Notes: a model not told the origin generated them from the letters alone. A DNA stretch of 64,000 nucleotides from Limiplasma sp031549415 (GCA_031549415.1 JAVBPU010000004.1:1-64000); one strand, 5' to 3'; counted from the first letter of the stretch, positions 1-9,374 are shown. Translations and numbers: made by a program.

Positions 1-428
1 CCTGTGGACGCTTGGCGGCGTCAACGAGCGTGCGCCCTGTGGGCGCTTTGCCGAAGGCAAAAGCGAGTGAGAGCCGGGGCCTGAAGCAAGCAGCCGAACG
101 GTAGTGAAGGCTGCGCTGACTGAAGGGCCGGAACGAAGCCCAAAGCGAGTGAGAGCTGGGGCAGCGAGGCAGGGCGCAGGGCGCAGGGCATGGTAGTGCC
201 CTGCGCGACACCGAGCAACCGGGCCGGAGGCGAAGCCTCTGCGTCCCAAGGAAATGCGGTGACCGTGTATCAAATTCGTTTCGGCAGTCTGCACCCCGTA
301 ACGCTTTGAAAACTCGCTTTTCGCTAAAATAATCCGCTCGATTTTCGGGGGCCCCGGCTACCGCCACAGGAATGTCCTTGAGAGTAGGGTTGTCCAGGGC
401 CCCTACGGATGCGCACGTCCCACCAACC
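1..428. repeat. GC-rich hairpin array, no gene
   Basis: No credible coding frame is visible. About 240 bases hold seven consecutive inverted repeats with short loops: arms at 7-11/18-22, 32-37/41-46 (GCGCCC/GGGCGC), 47-52/56-61 (TTTGCC/GGCAAA), 91-95/109-113, 125-128/138-141, 181-190/197-206 (GCGCAGGGCA/TGCCCTGCGC, ten perfect pairs) and 227-231/235-239. The 15-mer AAAGCGAGTGAGAGC occurs twice between them (60-74 and 142-156). I see nothing recognisable in 241-428. The array starts at the window edge, so its true extent is unknown. Confidence 0.6.
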
Positions 429-1085
429 TCAACTTTTGGATTCGGGTTCCAGCCATGTGACTGAATCCGGTGTCTGCCACAAATATAACCCGTTCCCCTC
501 GCTGTCTTCCACAATCGCATATTGATTGCCCTCTTCCTCATAGCGGCTTTTGAGGAGCTTTCCCCCATTTTGCTGGACAAGAGCGATTGTTTTGTCAATA
601 TCCGTGACTTCGATCACATACATCGGATGGCTGCCGGTTTCCTCCATGCTTCTGGGCCGGAGATAGCCATAGGTAAAGGACACAACGCGGGGCTCCCAGT
701 TCAGCGTGCCCGGCCCGGTCGCGCAGTACAGGAGTGGCATTGCGGAATCCGCATGCTCGGTGGGGATGATGTCCCAGCCAAAGACATCGGAATAAAACGA
801 CTGAAGCTGCGCGGGATCCTCATATTCCAGCACAAAACGGCGAACACGGCCATTTCGGCTGCGGGGGGGGAATTGCTTGGGCATGTGCCATTCCAAGTTC
901 ATTGGGTCCCAGTTCGGGTCCGGCAACGGAGGATCTACATGAATCCGGCGAATCTCCCGCTCATTATAGGGCTCGGCAAGATAGTTTTCCATCCCTGCGC
1001 CGCAGGCTGGGCACTCAGGCGGCAGATTTCCATCATCGGCTTTGAAGGGAAACCCGCAGGTGTAACAAGTATAGAGCTTTAGCAT
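429..1085 (-). CDS. VOC-family protein with N-terminal zinc ribbon
   Basis: The protein has 218 residues. Residues 1-40 form a rubredoxin-like zinc ribbon with two CxxC pairs (CYTCG near residue 8, CPACG near 25). Residues from about 80 to 215 form a glyoxalase/bleomycin-resistance (VOC) fold, with FYSDVFGW and the terminal LWQ typical of the family. VOC proteins bind metals and catalyse isomerisations, dioxygenations or drug sequestration; the substrate here cannot be told. Start: ATG with GGAGG upstream. It is the last gene of a run that also holds a second VOC gene, a MerR regulator and a SnoaL-like gene, which suggests a small-molecule response. The zinc ribbon fusion is uncommon. Confidence 0.8.
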   Translation of the reverse strand: MLKLYTCYTCGFPFKADDGNLPPECPACGAGMENYLAEPYNEREIRRIHVDPPLPDPNWDPMNLEWHMPKQFPPRSRNGRVRRFVLEYEDPAQLQSFYSDVFGWDIIPTEHADSAMPLLYCATGPGTLNWEPRVVSFTYGYLRPRSMEETGSHPMYVIEVTDIDKTIALVQQNGGKLLKSRYEEEGNQYAIVEDSEGNGLYLWQTPDSVTWLEPESKS

Positions 1086-1098
1086 GGGTTTTCCTCCT

Positions 1099-1629
1099 TC
1101 ACACTTCGTCGTATGCCGTTTCCGGTTCTTCCCAGGTGCGAGAGTCCGGGCATTTCCATAGCATCAAGCGATTTCCGGCGGGATCTTCCACGACCGCCAC
1201 CCCGGCCCAATCGCCAGCCACGTCGCCACCGATACGCAAAACCTTACCGCCGGCCTTCGTGATCCGGTCGAGCGTGGACTGAAGGCTGACGCTCATGTCT
1301 ACTTCCAACATGAGATAGGGCTTATGATCCGTCTCGGTCTTGTGGATGAGTTCCATGGACATGTAGCCAGGCACTGCGCCTTCCCAACTGGCCTGCGCGG
1401 GGCCGCTGGCGCAGATCACATCCGGCGTTGCAGGATCTGGACAGCGGCCCAGTACGTTTTGGGGGAGCTTGAACATGTCCCAGCCAAAAACATTTACATA
1501 GAACTTCTGGGCACGCTTCAAATCCGTATAAAGCAGGTTGCCAGTGCGTACGCGGCCATGCAAAGACCTTTCTGTGAACTTCTTTGGAGGACGGTGCGGG
1601 TAGCCCGCTGTTGTTTTTTCAGTATCCAT
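1099..1629 (-). CDS. VOC-family (glyoxalase/dioxygenase fold) protein
   Basis: The protein has 176 residues, with one VOC domain from about residue 25 to 170. It shares the FYVNVFGWDM block and the LMLWKCPD ending with the neighbour at 429-1085, so the two are paralogues, but it lacks the zinc ribbon. Start: ATG preceded by AAAGGAG. It lies 13 bases upstream of the other VOC gene and 23 bases downstream of the MerR gene, in the same direction. The function is not determinable beyond the fold. A role in metabolising or binding a small aromatic or antibiotic-like compound is inference from the MerR neighbour. Confidence 0.8.
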   Translation of the reverse strand: MDTEKTTAGYPHRPPKKFTERSLHGRVRTGNLLYTDLKRAQKFYVNVFGWDMFKLPQNVLGRCPDPATPDVICASGPAQASWEGAVPGYMSMELIHKTETDHKPYLMLEVDMSVSLQSTLDRITKAGGKVLRIGGDVAGDWAGVAVVEDPAGNRLMLWKCPDSRTWEEPETAYDEV

Positions 1630-1652
1630 GTTGATTCTCCTTTGCTTCGGTG

Positions 1653-2513
1653 TTAAGAATTCTTGCCTGCTATCGAAGGGTCGATCTGTAGATAGCAGCG
1701 CACCAGGTAGTTGGAACGGTCCAGCTCCACGATGTGGCTCAGTTGGTCATCCTCAAAGGCATTGCCGAACACGCGATAGCCATGCGCATCCGCATAGGCC
1801 TTCAATTGGCGGTGGATATGGATGATTTCGTCTCCGCCGGTGCGGGCGCACATGGTCAGGTACGTGCCCGCCGGGCGCTCAATGAACTGGTCTCCTGCCT
1901 GTACAGTGGCGTCGTTGGCCTTGAACGCCCCATAGGTTTTCGCAAAGCTCCCGTTCAAGATGTCTTTTTCCAGAATGATGCCGGTGACGGCAATACTCTT
2001 GTTGATGAAGCTCTGCTGGCAATGCTGGATCAGCATGCGGGCATTTTTCATGTCATAGGCGCAGTTCTCGGTGCGGTAGGGCATCTCGTATACGAAGAAG
2101 CGGGTGGGTTCAGTCAATTCCACAATTTCGATGGTGTCCAGCACCTGCTTTTTGACCGCGTCGATCTCTTGCAGCGTGTTCTCCACAATGTCGCCTATGC
2201 CTTCCAGGTACTGCTGATACTCCCGCAGCTTGCTCAGGTTCTGCCGGAGGATCTTATGGCAGTTGTCCAGGCTTTGGCTTTTTTGAAAATCCCGGATTTC
2301 CTCCAGCGGAATGTTCATACCCCGCAGAATGCTGATGACTTCAAAATTGAAGATTTGGCTGGGATGATAGTAAAAATAGCCATTGTCGCCCATATGATGG
2401 GGACACAAAAGACCAACCTTGGCATAATGAATCAGCGTTGCCTTTTTGACACCGCAAATTTTCGCAAACTCCCCGATTTTGAAGTAGATATCATGTTGTT
2501 CTGCCAAAATCAA
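1653..2513 (-). CDS. MerR-family transcriptional regulator with effector domain
   Basis: The protein has 286 residues. The N-terminal winged helix-turn-helix (residues about 10-80) shows the MerR pattern: IGEFAKICGV, then LIHYAKVGLL and GYFYYHPSQI. A helical linker (about 85-130) follows, then a GyrI-like effector-binding domain (about 135-275). Such proteins bind long-spacer promoters and activate when a ligand binds the C-terminal domain. The start is TTG and overlaps the upstream stop as TTGA. A second TTG two codons later has better spacing from the AGGTGG-like site. It probably controls the adjacent VOC/SnoaL genes (inference). Confidence 0.85.
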   Translation of the reverse strand: MILAEQHDIYFKIGEFAKICGVKKATLIHYAKVGLLCPHHMGDNGYFYYHPSQIFNFEVISILRGMNIPLEEIRDFQKSQSLDNCHKILRQNLSKLREYQQYLEGIGDIVENTLQEIDAVKKQVLDTIEIVELTEPTRFFVYEMPYRTENCAYDMKNARMLIQHCQQSFINKSIAVTGIILEKDILNGSFAKTYGAFKANDATVQAGDQFIERPAGTYLTMCARTGGDEIIHIHRQLKAYADAHGYRVFGNAFEDDQLSHIVELDRSNYLVRCYLQIDPSIAGKNS

Positions 2514-3001
2514 TCCCCACCTTCACGATCCGTAACGCATGGGATGCGATGGCCGGGGCTTCCGCCCGTAAGGATCCGATCTGGATAGAGAAAGTCCAAC
2601 CTTGTTCTGTGGATTTTCCATCTACCATCGACTTTTTTATACAGGTCGTCATAGACGCCGATGCATCCCAGCGGGTCTGGCGTAAGCCCGCAGAAATTGA
2701 AGTCCAACAAGAAATACCGGCCCTCCGCCGTGTCCGCACCTGTCAGCTCCACCCAGGGGTTGGTGATGGCGTGCAGTACGATCCATTCCCGGTTGCCAAA
2801 CGCTTGGAAATACTTTTCATAGTTGGCGCGTATTTGGGCTTTCCCCATCCAGCAACCGCCATGGGCAGCGTCCCATTCACATACCGCGTCCTCTGTGAAC
2901 AAATCCACCAGGTGGTTTAGATCATTCGCGTCATAAAAATGGGAGTATTGGCTTCTAATCTTCTTGATCTCCTCAATCTCCAGCAATTCCTCTATCGTCA
3001 T
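2510..3001 (-). CDS. SnoaL/NTF2-like protein
   Basis: The protein has 163 residues and fits the SnoaL-4 type of the NTF2-like fold: an N-terminal helix pair with YSHFYDANDL, the FTEDAVCEWD strand-turn, and a C-terminal sheet containing GRWKIHRTRL. Members are small cone-shaped enzymes or binding proteins (polyketide cyclases, dehydratases, dioxygenase small subunits). The reaction here is unknown. Start: ATG with GGGAGGG. It overlaps the MerR gene by four bases and lies 21 bases after the GH3 gene, so it is probably co-transcribed with both. Confidence 0.7.
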   Translation of the reverse strand: MTIEELLEIEEIKKIRSQYSHFYDANDLNHLVDLFTEDAVCEWDAAHGGCWMGKAQIRANYEKYFQAFGNREWIVLHAITNPWVELTGADTAEGRYFLLDFNFCGLTPDPLGCIGVYDDLYKKVDGRWKIHRTRLDFLYPDRILTGGSPGHRIPCVTDREGGD

Positions 3002-3022
3002 GAGGATGCCCTCCCATCCGTA

Positions 3023-5311
3023 CTATCCTAGCAGCCAGCTTGTATCGCGACCTTTTATTTCCTCCTGGTTGAGTACCAACAGCAAAGTTTTCAGCTTTTC
3101 CTTGTCCAAGAATCCGGTACACAGCAGCACGCGCAGCGGTTGCTCGACGGTGCTACGCTCCAACAGCAGCTTGGTGTGCGGTTTCTCGTTGCCGCCTGTA
3201 AAAGCCTTCGTAAAGGCAATGCGCACATCCCGCGCCCAGGAGCCGACCTGCTCATGATGTAGCAAATCACCCAGCAACGTGTTAAGATCGTAACCCTTCG
3301 GGCGAAGGGTTCCCTCCACTTGCAAGCTGGCTTCCAGTGGCAGATCGACGCTGGAGTTTCCCACACAGATCCGGTACTCACCCGCTTCCAGCTCCCAGCA
3401 TTGCCCATCTTCATTCCAATAGTCCAGGTCAAATAGGGGGATATCCACCTGCTTTGCCTCGCCGGGGGCAAGGGTCACCTTGGCAAAGCCCTTCAGCTCT
3501 AGGCTTGGCCTGACCGCTTCGATGCCCGGGGCCTTCACGTAGACCTGTACAACCTCCTGCCCGGTTCTGCCGCCGGTGTTGGTCACGGTGCAGCGAACAT
3601 GAACGGCTGCGTCGCCCCGCTTCCAGGCCGTGGCGCTCAACTGGAGGGCCGACAGGACAAAGCGCGTATAGGACAGGCCAAAGCCAAACGGAAATGCCGT
3701 GCGCACATGAGCCGATGCATAGTATCGGTACCCAATAAAGATACCTTCGCGGTATTCTACGGCCTTCCTGCTTCCGGGAAAATTCAAATAGCAGGGCGTA
3801 TCTTCAAGCCGAAGGGGGAAAGTCTCCGCCAGCTTTCCGGAAGGATTGGCGTTTCCCAAAAGCAGTTCCACCACGGCACTGCCCCCGGCCTCGCCGCCCA
3901 GATAGGATTCGAGCACAGCCTTCACGTCATGCAGCCAAGGCATTTGCACAGGGGCGCCGTTTTGCAAAACGACCACAGTCTTTGGATTCGCGTGTGCCAC
4001 GGCAGCTATCAATGCATTGTGGCTCTCCGGCATGGACATGGTTTCTCGGTCAAAGCCTTCCGATTCAAAGCTATCTGTCAGACCGCAGAAAACAAGGGCG
4101 ATCTCTGCTTTTTTTGCGGCCTCGCTTGCCTCTTGAATCAATGCTTCCACAGGCTCGTCGTTCTCCAGATCGTACCCCGGCGAGTAGACCAAATTGCCTT
4201 CGCCAAAGTTGCGGGCGAGGGGATCCCAGGCACTGTCCATTTGATTGGCATTCAGGTGGGAGCTTCCGCCGCCCTGATAGCGGGGCTGCCTTGCGAAAGC
4301 GCCAATGACGGCGAGCTTCGCACTTGCCCTGAGGGGAAGGATTTGATCCTCATTCTTGAGCAGCACGGCTCCCTCCATCGCGGCGGTTTGCGCAATTCTG
4401 TGGTTTTCGCTATAGTCCAGAGGCCCCACATCGCATGGCTCCTGCAAGCGGTTGTAGAGAAAAAGATAGTGGCGCACACAGGCGTCCACAGCGGCCTCGT
4501 CCAGCAGGCCCGCTCGAACCGCTTCGACGATTTCCTCGTCGGTCATGCCGCCGTTGCCGGGCATTTCCAAATCCTGCCCGGCAGCAACGCCCTTGACGCG
4601 CTCGTTGTTCCCATACCAGTCCGTTACCACAAGGCCCTCATAGCCCCAATCGTCCCGCAGTACATCGTGAAGAAGCCAGCGGTTTTGCGAAGCGAAATCC
4701 CCGTTGACCTGGTTGTAGGAGGACATCAGCATCCATGGCGCGCTCTGCTTCACGATGATCTCAAAAGCGCGGAGGTAAATTTCCCGAAGCGTGCGCTCAT
4801 CCACTCTCGCATCGATGGTCTGGCGCAGGCGTTCCTGGTTGTTGACGGCGAAGTGTTTGGGCGTTGCTCCCACGCCCTGAGCCTGCATGCCGCGCACATA
4901 GGCAGCGCCCAACACACCGGCCAGCAGAGGGTCCTCGGAGAAATACTCAAAATTGCGGCCGCAAAGCGGGCTCCGTTTCATGTTGACAGATGGCCCCAGC
5001 ACCAGGTTGACCTGCTTGGCCTTGGCCTCACGGCCAATAGCCGCGCCTACCTCGTACAGCAATTCGGGATTCCAGGTCGCTGCAAGGCAAGAACCGGTGG
5101 GAAAGCAGGTGGCTTTTGCGCTGTCATTGAGACCGAAGCGGTCCTCTGTACCTTCCTGCATGCGGACGCCGCTTGGGCCGTCCGTCATCTTAAAGGCTTC
5201 AATGCCTAGCCGCTGGATTGGTTTGGTGTCCCAATACCCCAGGCCCGAGCACAGCGAGGCCTTTTCCTCCAATGTCATCTTGGCCAGCGTTTGTGAAACG
5301 TCGATCTTCAT
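3023..5311 (-). CDS. Glycoside hydrolase family 3 (beta-glucosidase-like)
   Basis: The protein has 762 residues and no signal peptide, so it is probably cytoplasmic. Order: GH3 TIM-barrel (about 15-310) with GPSVNMKRSPLCGRNFEYFSEDP and the nucleophile region VVTDW; GH3 C-terminal sandwich (about 340-570); fibronectin-III-like cap (about 600-680). Family members remove beta-linked glucose, xylose or related residues from oligosaccharides or glycosides. Start: the ATG at 5311 has GGAGG upstream and overlaps the SDR stop as ATGA; a longer reading to 5353 lacks support. Its place after an RbsA-type importer suggests that it hydrolyses the imported glycoside inside the cell. Confidence 0.9.
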   Translation of the reverse strand: MKIDVSQTLAKMTLEEKASLCSGLGYWDTKPIQRLGIEAFKMTDGPSGVRMQEGTEDRFGLNDSAKATCFPTGSCLAATWNPELLYEVGAAIGREAKAKQVNLVLGPSVNMKRSPLCGRNFEYFSEDPLLAGVLGAAYVRGMQAQGVGATPKHFAVNNQERLRQTIDARVDERTLREIYLRAFEIIVKQSAPWMLMSSYNQVNGDFASQNRWLLHDVLRDDWGYEGLVVTDWYGNNERVKGVAAGQDLEMPGNGGMTDEEIVEAVRAGLLDEAAVDACVRHYLFLYNRLQEPCDVGPLDYSENHRIAQTAAMEGAVLLKNEDQILPLRASAKLAVIGAFARQPRYQGGGSSHLNANQMDSAWDPLARNFGEGNLVYSPGYDLENDEPVEALIQEASEAAKKAEIALVFCGLTDSFESEGFDRETMSMPESHNALIAAVAHANPKTVVVLQNGAPVQMPWLHDVKAVLESYLGGEAGGSAVVELLLGNANPSGKLAETFPLRLEDTPCYLNFPGSRKAVEYREGIFIGYRYYASAHVRTAFPFGFGLSYTRFVLSALQLSATAWKRGDAAVHVRCTVTNTGGRTGQEVVQVYVKAPGIEAVRPSLELKGFAKVTLAPGEAKQVDIPLFDLDYWNEDGQCWELEAGEYRICVGNSSVDLPLEASLQVEGTLRPKGYDLNTLLGDLLHHEQVGSWARDVRIAFTKAFTGGNEKPHTKLLLERSTVEQPLRVLLCTGFLDKEKLKTLLLVLNQEEIKGRDTSWLLG

Positions 5312-6126
5312 TTGGCAAGTTCCTCCACATATCCGTTTTTCAGTTTTTCGCAATCTTCGCTGTGCATCAGGAGAATGGCTTTCCCGGTTGGCTGGCTTTC
5401 ACCCCATTCCAGGATGTGGCAGGCGGCTTCGCCCACCTCGCTACATTCCAAAAGCGAGGCGATCCCGGCGCATCTCCCGATGTTTTCCTTGGTTAGCTCC
5501 ATGCCGATGCTATCAAAAAAGCCTTGCAACATGGGGGAACGCGTTGCAGCGGGGCAGATCGCGTTGACCCGAATGCCATAGGGCTTTAACTCAGAGTCCA
5601 GCGATTCGTTCAGCGCAAGCTGCGCATATTTGGACGCGTCATAGCCGTGCTCGTTGGCGCTTGGGGGAAACAAATAGCGCTTCACATGGTTCGTAACCAC
5701 GTTGAGAATTTGGCCGCTCCCCTGCTTTGCCATATACGGCGCAGCCATTTTAGAGCACAGAAAAGTTCCTCGCGCGTTTGTATTCATGTTGAAGTTGAAA
5801 TGATCAAGGGCCGTATCATAGCGGTCCCCCACAAAGGACATGGTGGAAAAAACACCGGCGTTGTTGACCAGAATGTCAATGCACCCCATGGTTTGCAAAA
5901 TAGCCTCGAATACCGCAGCGACCTGCGCCGGGTCGGATACGTCGCAATGATGGGCGGCGCAACCGGGGTTCAGAGAGGCAGCCGCCCCTGCCGTCCGCTC
6001 GTTTTCAGCATCGTTCACGTCCAGGCACAGGACACGGACGCCACGTCTGGCAAGGGACAAAACGATTCCTTTGCCGATGCCCTGGGCCGCGCCTGTCACA
6101 ACCGCGACTTGATTTTGTAATTTCAC
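5308..6126 (-). CDS. SDR-family NAD(P)-dependent oxidoreductase
   Basis: The protein has 272 residues with a single classical SDR Rossmann fold: cofactor loop TGAAQGIGKG near residue 12, NNAG near 88 and the catalytic YDASK near 164. An acidic Asp at the end of the second strand (LCLDVND) favours NAD over NADP. The substrate is probably a sugar or sugar-derived alcohol, judged only from the neighbours. The start is GTG with AAGGAG. It is translationally coupled to the GH3 gene by a four-base overlap and lies 72 bases after the permease gene. Confidence 0.87.
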   Translation of the reverse strand: MKLQNQVAVVTGAAQGIGKGIVLSLARRGVRVLCLDVNDAENERTAGAAASLNPGCAAHHCDVSDPAQVAAVFEAILQTMGCIDILVNNAGVFSTMSFVGDRYDTALDHFNFNMNTNARGTFLCSKMAAPYMAKQGSGQILNVVTNHVKRYLFPPSANEHGYDASKYAQLALNESLDSELKPYGIRVNAICPAATRSPMLQGFFDSIGMELTKENIGRCAGIASLLECSEVGEAACHILEWGESQPTGKAILLMHSEDCEKLKNGYVEELAK

Positions 6127-6198
6127 GCAATCTTCTCCTTGAAAAAGCAGGGGCCCGACCGGGTGATCGCCCAGCCGGACCCGAAAGCTGCAAGACTC

Positions 6199-7164
6199 TT
6201 AGGCGTTTACTTTCACGGGTCTAGACGGGTTTTTCCGTTTGGTAGGAGAATTGACGTAGGCATCCAAAGACATAAACACCAACACGAAAATGGCAATCAC
6301 AATCGAGTTGTATTCGCTGGGGAATCTCAGTGCCGTCAGGCTGAGCTTTACAAGCTGCATCACCAGGCTTCCACAGTAGATACTCACGATGAGATTCCCC
6401 TTGCGTGCGATGGACATCCCCACAAAAACGCACATCATGGCATCAAAGCAGGTGCCCATGGAGCCCATAGAACTGACGATTTTCTGCACGCCGGAGGTAC
6501 CCAGGCTAATCATGGCATACATGCCTGCAAACATACCGGCAATGGCAATGGCCGTGACTTTTACCTTGTACACATCCAGGCCATTGGTTGCGGCCACATT
6601 GGGATTGTTGCCCACCGCGCGGACGCTGTAGCCAATCTTCGTTTTGTAAAAGAGAAAGTAGGCGAAAACAGCCAATACGATTACAATGATGTAGAGCACA
6701 TCCGCATTGAACAAAGGCCAGCCACTTGGCAGGTATACGCCTGCACCCTCAAACACATAGCCGCTGATACTTTCGTAGATTAGCAGCATGCCAATGCTTG
6801 TGATGATGGTTGGAATTTTCAGCAGATAGTACACCATCCCTACCATTGCGCCAGAAGCAAGCCCAATGGCGATGCACATGGCCATCATGCCAGGGATGCC
6901 AAGGCCAAGCCGGATAGCCATATTGCCTCCGATGATGGAGCTCATCAGAACGGTTGACCCCACTGAAAAATCCCAGTTGCCGACCTTCATGTTGAACAGT
7001 ACGCCCCATCCCAGCACGGCAGGCGCTACCGCCTGCTTGAGCAGGGAAGGAACATTCTGCCAGCCGATTGTGCCCTTGAAAACGATGCTGAGCAGCAGGA
7101 AAATCACAATCGGGGTCAACAGCATCAAACCATATTGCTTGACTGTTTTCTTTATTGCACTCAT
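6199..7164 (-). CDS. Sugar ABC transporter permease (RbsC type), copy 2
   Basis: The protein has 321 residues with eight to ten hydrophobic segments, and carries the BPD_transp_2 signature of ribose/xylose-type permeases, including the loop GNNPNVAATNGLDVYKVK that contacts the ATPase. The C-terminus is basic and cytoplasmic. The operon has two different permease genes separated by the binding-protein gene, as expected for a heterodimeric channel. Start: ATG with a weak AGGT site. The sugar is not identifiable. Confidence 0.88.
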   Translation of the reverse strand: MSAIKKTVKQYGLMLLTPIVIFLLLSIVFKGTIGWQNVPSLLKQAVAPAVLGWGVLFNMKVGNWDFSVGSTVLMSSIIGGNMAIRLGLGIPGMMAMCIAIGLASGAMVGMVYYLLKIPTIITSIGMLLIYESISGYVFEGAGVYLPSGWPLFNADVLYIIVIVLAVFAYFLFYKTKIGYSVRAVGNNPNVAATNGLDVYKVKVTAIAIAGMFAGMYAMISLGTSGVQKIVSSMGSMGTCFDAMMCVFVGMSIARKGNLIVSIYCGSLVMQLVKLSLTALRFPSEYNSIVIAIFVLVFMSLDAYVNSPTKRKNPSRPVKVNA

Positions 7165-7227
7165 TTCATCGACCTACTCACTCTTGTTGTTGCCGGGGAC
7201 AGGTCCTGTGACCCACGGCTCTTTCCG

Positions 7228-8358
7228 TCACTGGGCGGCGGCCACAACCGCCTCCAGGCTGTACGCATCCATCAGCGCATAGAGCGTCTCCAGGGAAGCG
7301 TCCGGGTTGTAACGCTTGGCCATGCTGCGGATGGTGTCGGCACTGTAGATCATATGGCTGGGGTTGCTGATGTACTTGGCATAGTTGGCGCAGTCTTCGG
7401 AGTTGGTGATGTAGATGAACTTTTGCAATAATACGGTGGGCGTATCGGACAGACGGTTTCCATCAACAGCATTGTACAAAAGCACAAAGTCGAACAGGCT
7501 CTGAATTTCGATGCCGCCAGCCAAGCAGCGCAGCCAACCGTCTGCAAAGCCTTCCTCCATGTTTTCAAAGGTATCAAAGGAGCAAATCTTGATGGCACCG
7601 GGTTCCACCAGGCTCTTCAAGGTGTTGATCACGGTTTCGCCGCCGCCGCCGCTGGCGCTGGATAGCAGCAGGCCGTCCATTTGCGGGTAGGATTTGACAA
7701 AGTTTTCGATGTAGGTCACATAAGCCTGGGTGCTGCCGTCAGAAGGCGCGGTGTAATCGGCCAGAACGGCGCCGCCCACAGAGGCGATGGCTTCTTCATA
7801 GGCCGTATTGCGCACAGACAGGGAGGAGCCGGGGGCCACCTTGCCCAGGCCGTAGTTCAGGCGGCCGTCTTCGGCCATGATTTTGGTCATGGTCTGGCAA
7901 GCGTCCTCATTGGCTTCAAAGCTGGTGCCAACATACCAGGGGTTCGCCTGGCAGTCCGCCTTGATGGCTTCGTCACTGATGTCGCGGTTCATCATCTGGA
8001 ACCAGATTTCGTTTTCCGCGCAAAAATCACTCAGCAGGCTCACGGTGTTGTCGCTGATGGGCAGGAACAGAAGGCCTTCGCAGCCTGCTGCCACAAGGTT
8101 TTCAGCGGAAGCGAGCTGGGATTCCGCGTCGTAATCGTTCAGCGCCCACTGAATGTCCGCATCCAGCGCTTCGGCAGCCGAGTTGATGTAGGCGTATTGC
8201 GCGCCGCCAAAGGCGTCGTCTTTGCCGTAGAGGATCACGCCGATCTTATGGCGCGCGCCGCCCTCGGCGACAGCGATGGAGAAGATTCCGCAGGCCAGAA
8301 CAAGGACCACGCACAGGGAGAGGATTCTGAGGATGGCATTGTGAGAGCTTTTTTTCAT
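7228..8358 (-). CDS. Sugar ABC transporter substrate-binding protein
   Basis: The protein has 376 residues. An N-terminal signal sequence (residues 1-32) has a basic start, a hydrophobic core and a likely AVA cleavage site; a lipobox reading (VLAC) is possible but has an unusual residue at -2. The mature part is a periplasmic-binding-protein type I fold (ribose-binding family), with two lobes and the expected IGVILYGKDD start. I chose the ATG at 8358 because AAGGAG lies upstream and the signal peptide begins there; the upstream in-frame extension is not protein-like. It sits between the two permease genes. Confidence 0.88.
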   Translation of the reverse strand: MKKSSHNAILRILSLCVVLVLACGIFSIAVAEGGARHKIGVILYGKDDAFGGAQYAYINSAAEALDADIQWALNDYDAESQLASAENLVAAGCEGLLFLPISDNTVSLLSDFCAENEIWFQMMNRDISDEAIKADCQANPWYVGTSFEANEDACQTMTKIMAEDGRLNYGLGKVAPGSSLSVRNTAYEEAIASVGGAVLADYTAPSDGSTQAYVTYIENFVKSYPQMDGLLLSSASGGGGETVINTLKSLVEPGAIKICSFDTFENMEEGFADGWLRCLAGGIEIQSLFDFVLLYNAVDGNRLSDTPTVLLQKFIYITNSEDCANYAKYISNPSHMIYSADTIRSMAKRYNPDASLETLYALMDAYSLEAVVAAAQ

Positions 8359-8411
8359 GATCGTATCTCCTTCATTATATAGTAGCAGCATGCCCGCTGC
8401 TTTGGAACGGA

Positions 8412-9374
8412 TCAAACCATCACCCGACCGGAGCTCCGGTCGATGGAGATGTATACAACAGCCAAGAACACGATTCCCTTGACCACATAGATCATGGAAG
8501 GGTCTACCCCCCACAGTTGAAGCCCATTGTTAAGGATGTACAGCGTGAGCGTTCCGATGATGGCGCTGCGGATCTTGGCGGTGGAGCCGCCGGTCAGCGG
8601 AAATCCACCCAGAGTCAACGCAAGCAGCACATTCGTTTCCAGACTGGTGCCGGTAGAGGTGCCCACGCCGCCGCCCCGGACCACAGTCATGAATGCGGCA
8701 AAACCAACCGTGATTCCGCTAATGAGGAACGCTATGGTCTTGTACTTGTTGGCATGGATGCCGCTAAGCTCCGCGCACTTGGGGTTGGAGCCGATCAGCT
8801 TGTTATATTTGCCGATCTTGGTATACTCAAACAGCACATAGGCAATGGCAAAAACAAAGGCCACAACCCCAAGGTAGAACCAAACATCCTGCAGCACCTT
8901 GTACTCCCTGGGCAGTGACATGGGAAAGGTTTGATACACGCCCTGCGCAACGCCGCGGCCGGCAAACATGATACACATGCCCGCCATGAACGCCGGAATC
9001 CGCGCCTTGATATGCAGCGTGGCTGTAATTAGGCCGCAAAGCATTCCGGTAACAATGCAAATGGGCAGCATCAGGGCATAGCTGGTAAGACCGCCCAGCA
9101 CAATGCCCGCCACTGCGCACAAGGCGCATGCTCCGCCCAGGGAGAAGTCCAGATTATCATGGGACATTACAAAACAGCAGCCGATAGCGGCTACCATGGT
9201 CACTGCGCTTTGTGATATGACATTGCGCAGATTCTTCACCGTCAGAAACTTATCGCCCGTGGTCAGGCTGAACAAAGCAAACAGAAGAAACAATCCTAGA
9301 AACGGAACGATCCTTTTCAGCAGACCCGCTCTGCTTTGCTTCTTCATAACCACCATCTCGGCATTTTGCATCAT
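8412..9374 (-). CDS. Sugar ABC transporter permease (RbsC type), copy 1
   Basis: The protein has 320 residues and is a multi-spanning RbsC-family permease. It has the N-terminal LTTGDKFLTVKNLRNV segment and the cytoplasmic coupling loop IGSNPKCAELSGI, equivalent to that in the second permease at 6199-7164. The ATG at 9374 or the adjacent one at 9371 can serve; GGAGG is close upstream. The order ATPase, permease, binding protein, permease is compact. With its partner it should form the membrane channel of the importer. Confidence 0.88.
   Translation of the reverse strand: MMQNAEMVVMKKQSRAGLLKRIVPFLGLFLLFALFSLTTGDKFLTVKNLRNVISQSAVTMVAAIGCCFVMSHDNLDFSLGGACALCAVAGIVLGGLTSYALMLPICIVTGMLCGLITATLHIKARIPAFMAGMCIMFAGRGVAQGVYQTFPMSLPREYKVLQDVWFYLGVVAFVFAIAYVLFEYTKIGKYNKLIGSNPKCAELSGIHANKYKTIAFLISGITVGFAAFMTVVRGGGVGTSTGTSLETNVLLALTLGGFPLTGGSTAKIRSAIIGTLTLYILNNGLQLWGVDPSMIYVVKGIVFLAVVYISIDRSSGRVMV

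Noticed and set aside
1..240. tRNA or CRISPR reading of the hairpin array
   Set aside because: No cloverleaf with a TTCRANY arm can be formed, and repeat and spacer lengths are irregular.
3599..5209. 536-codon plus-strand open frame opposite the GH3 gene
   Set aside because: It lies entirely antisense to a well-supported enzyme, has no ribosome site, and its translation shows no protein-family character; GC-rich codon use opens such frames.
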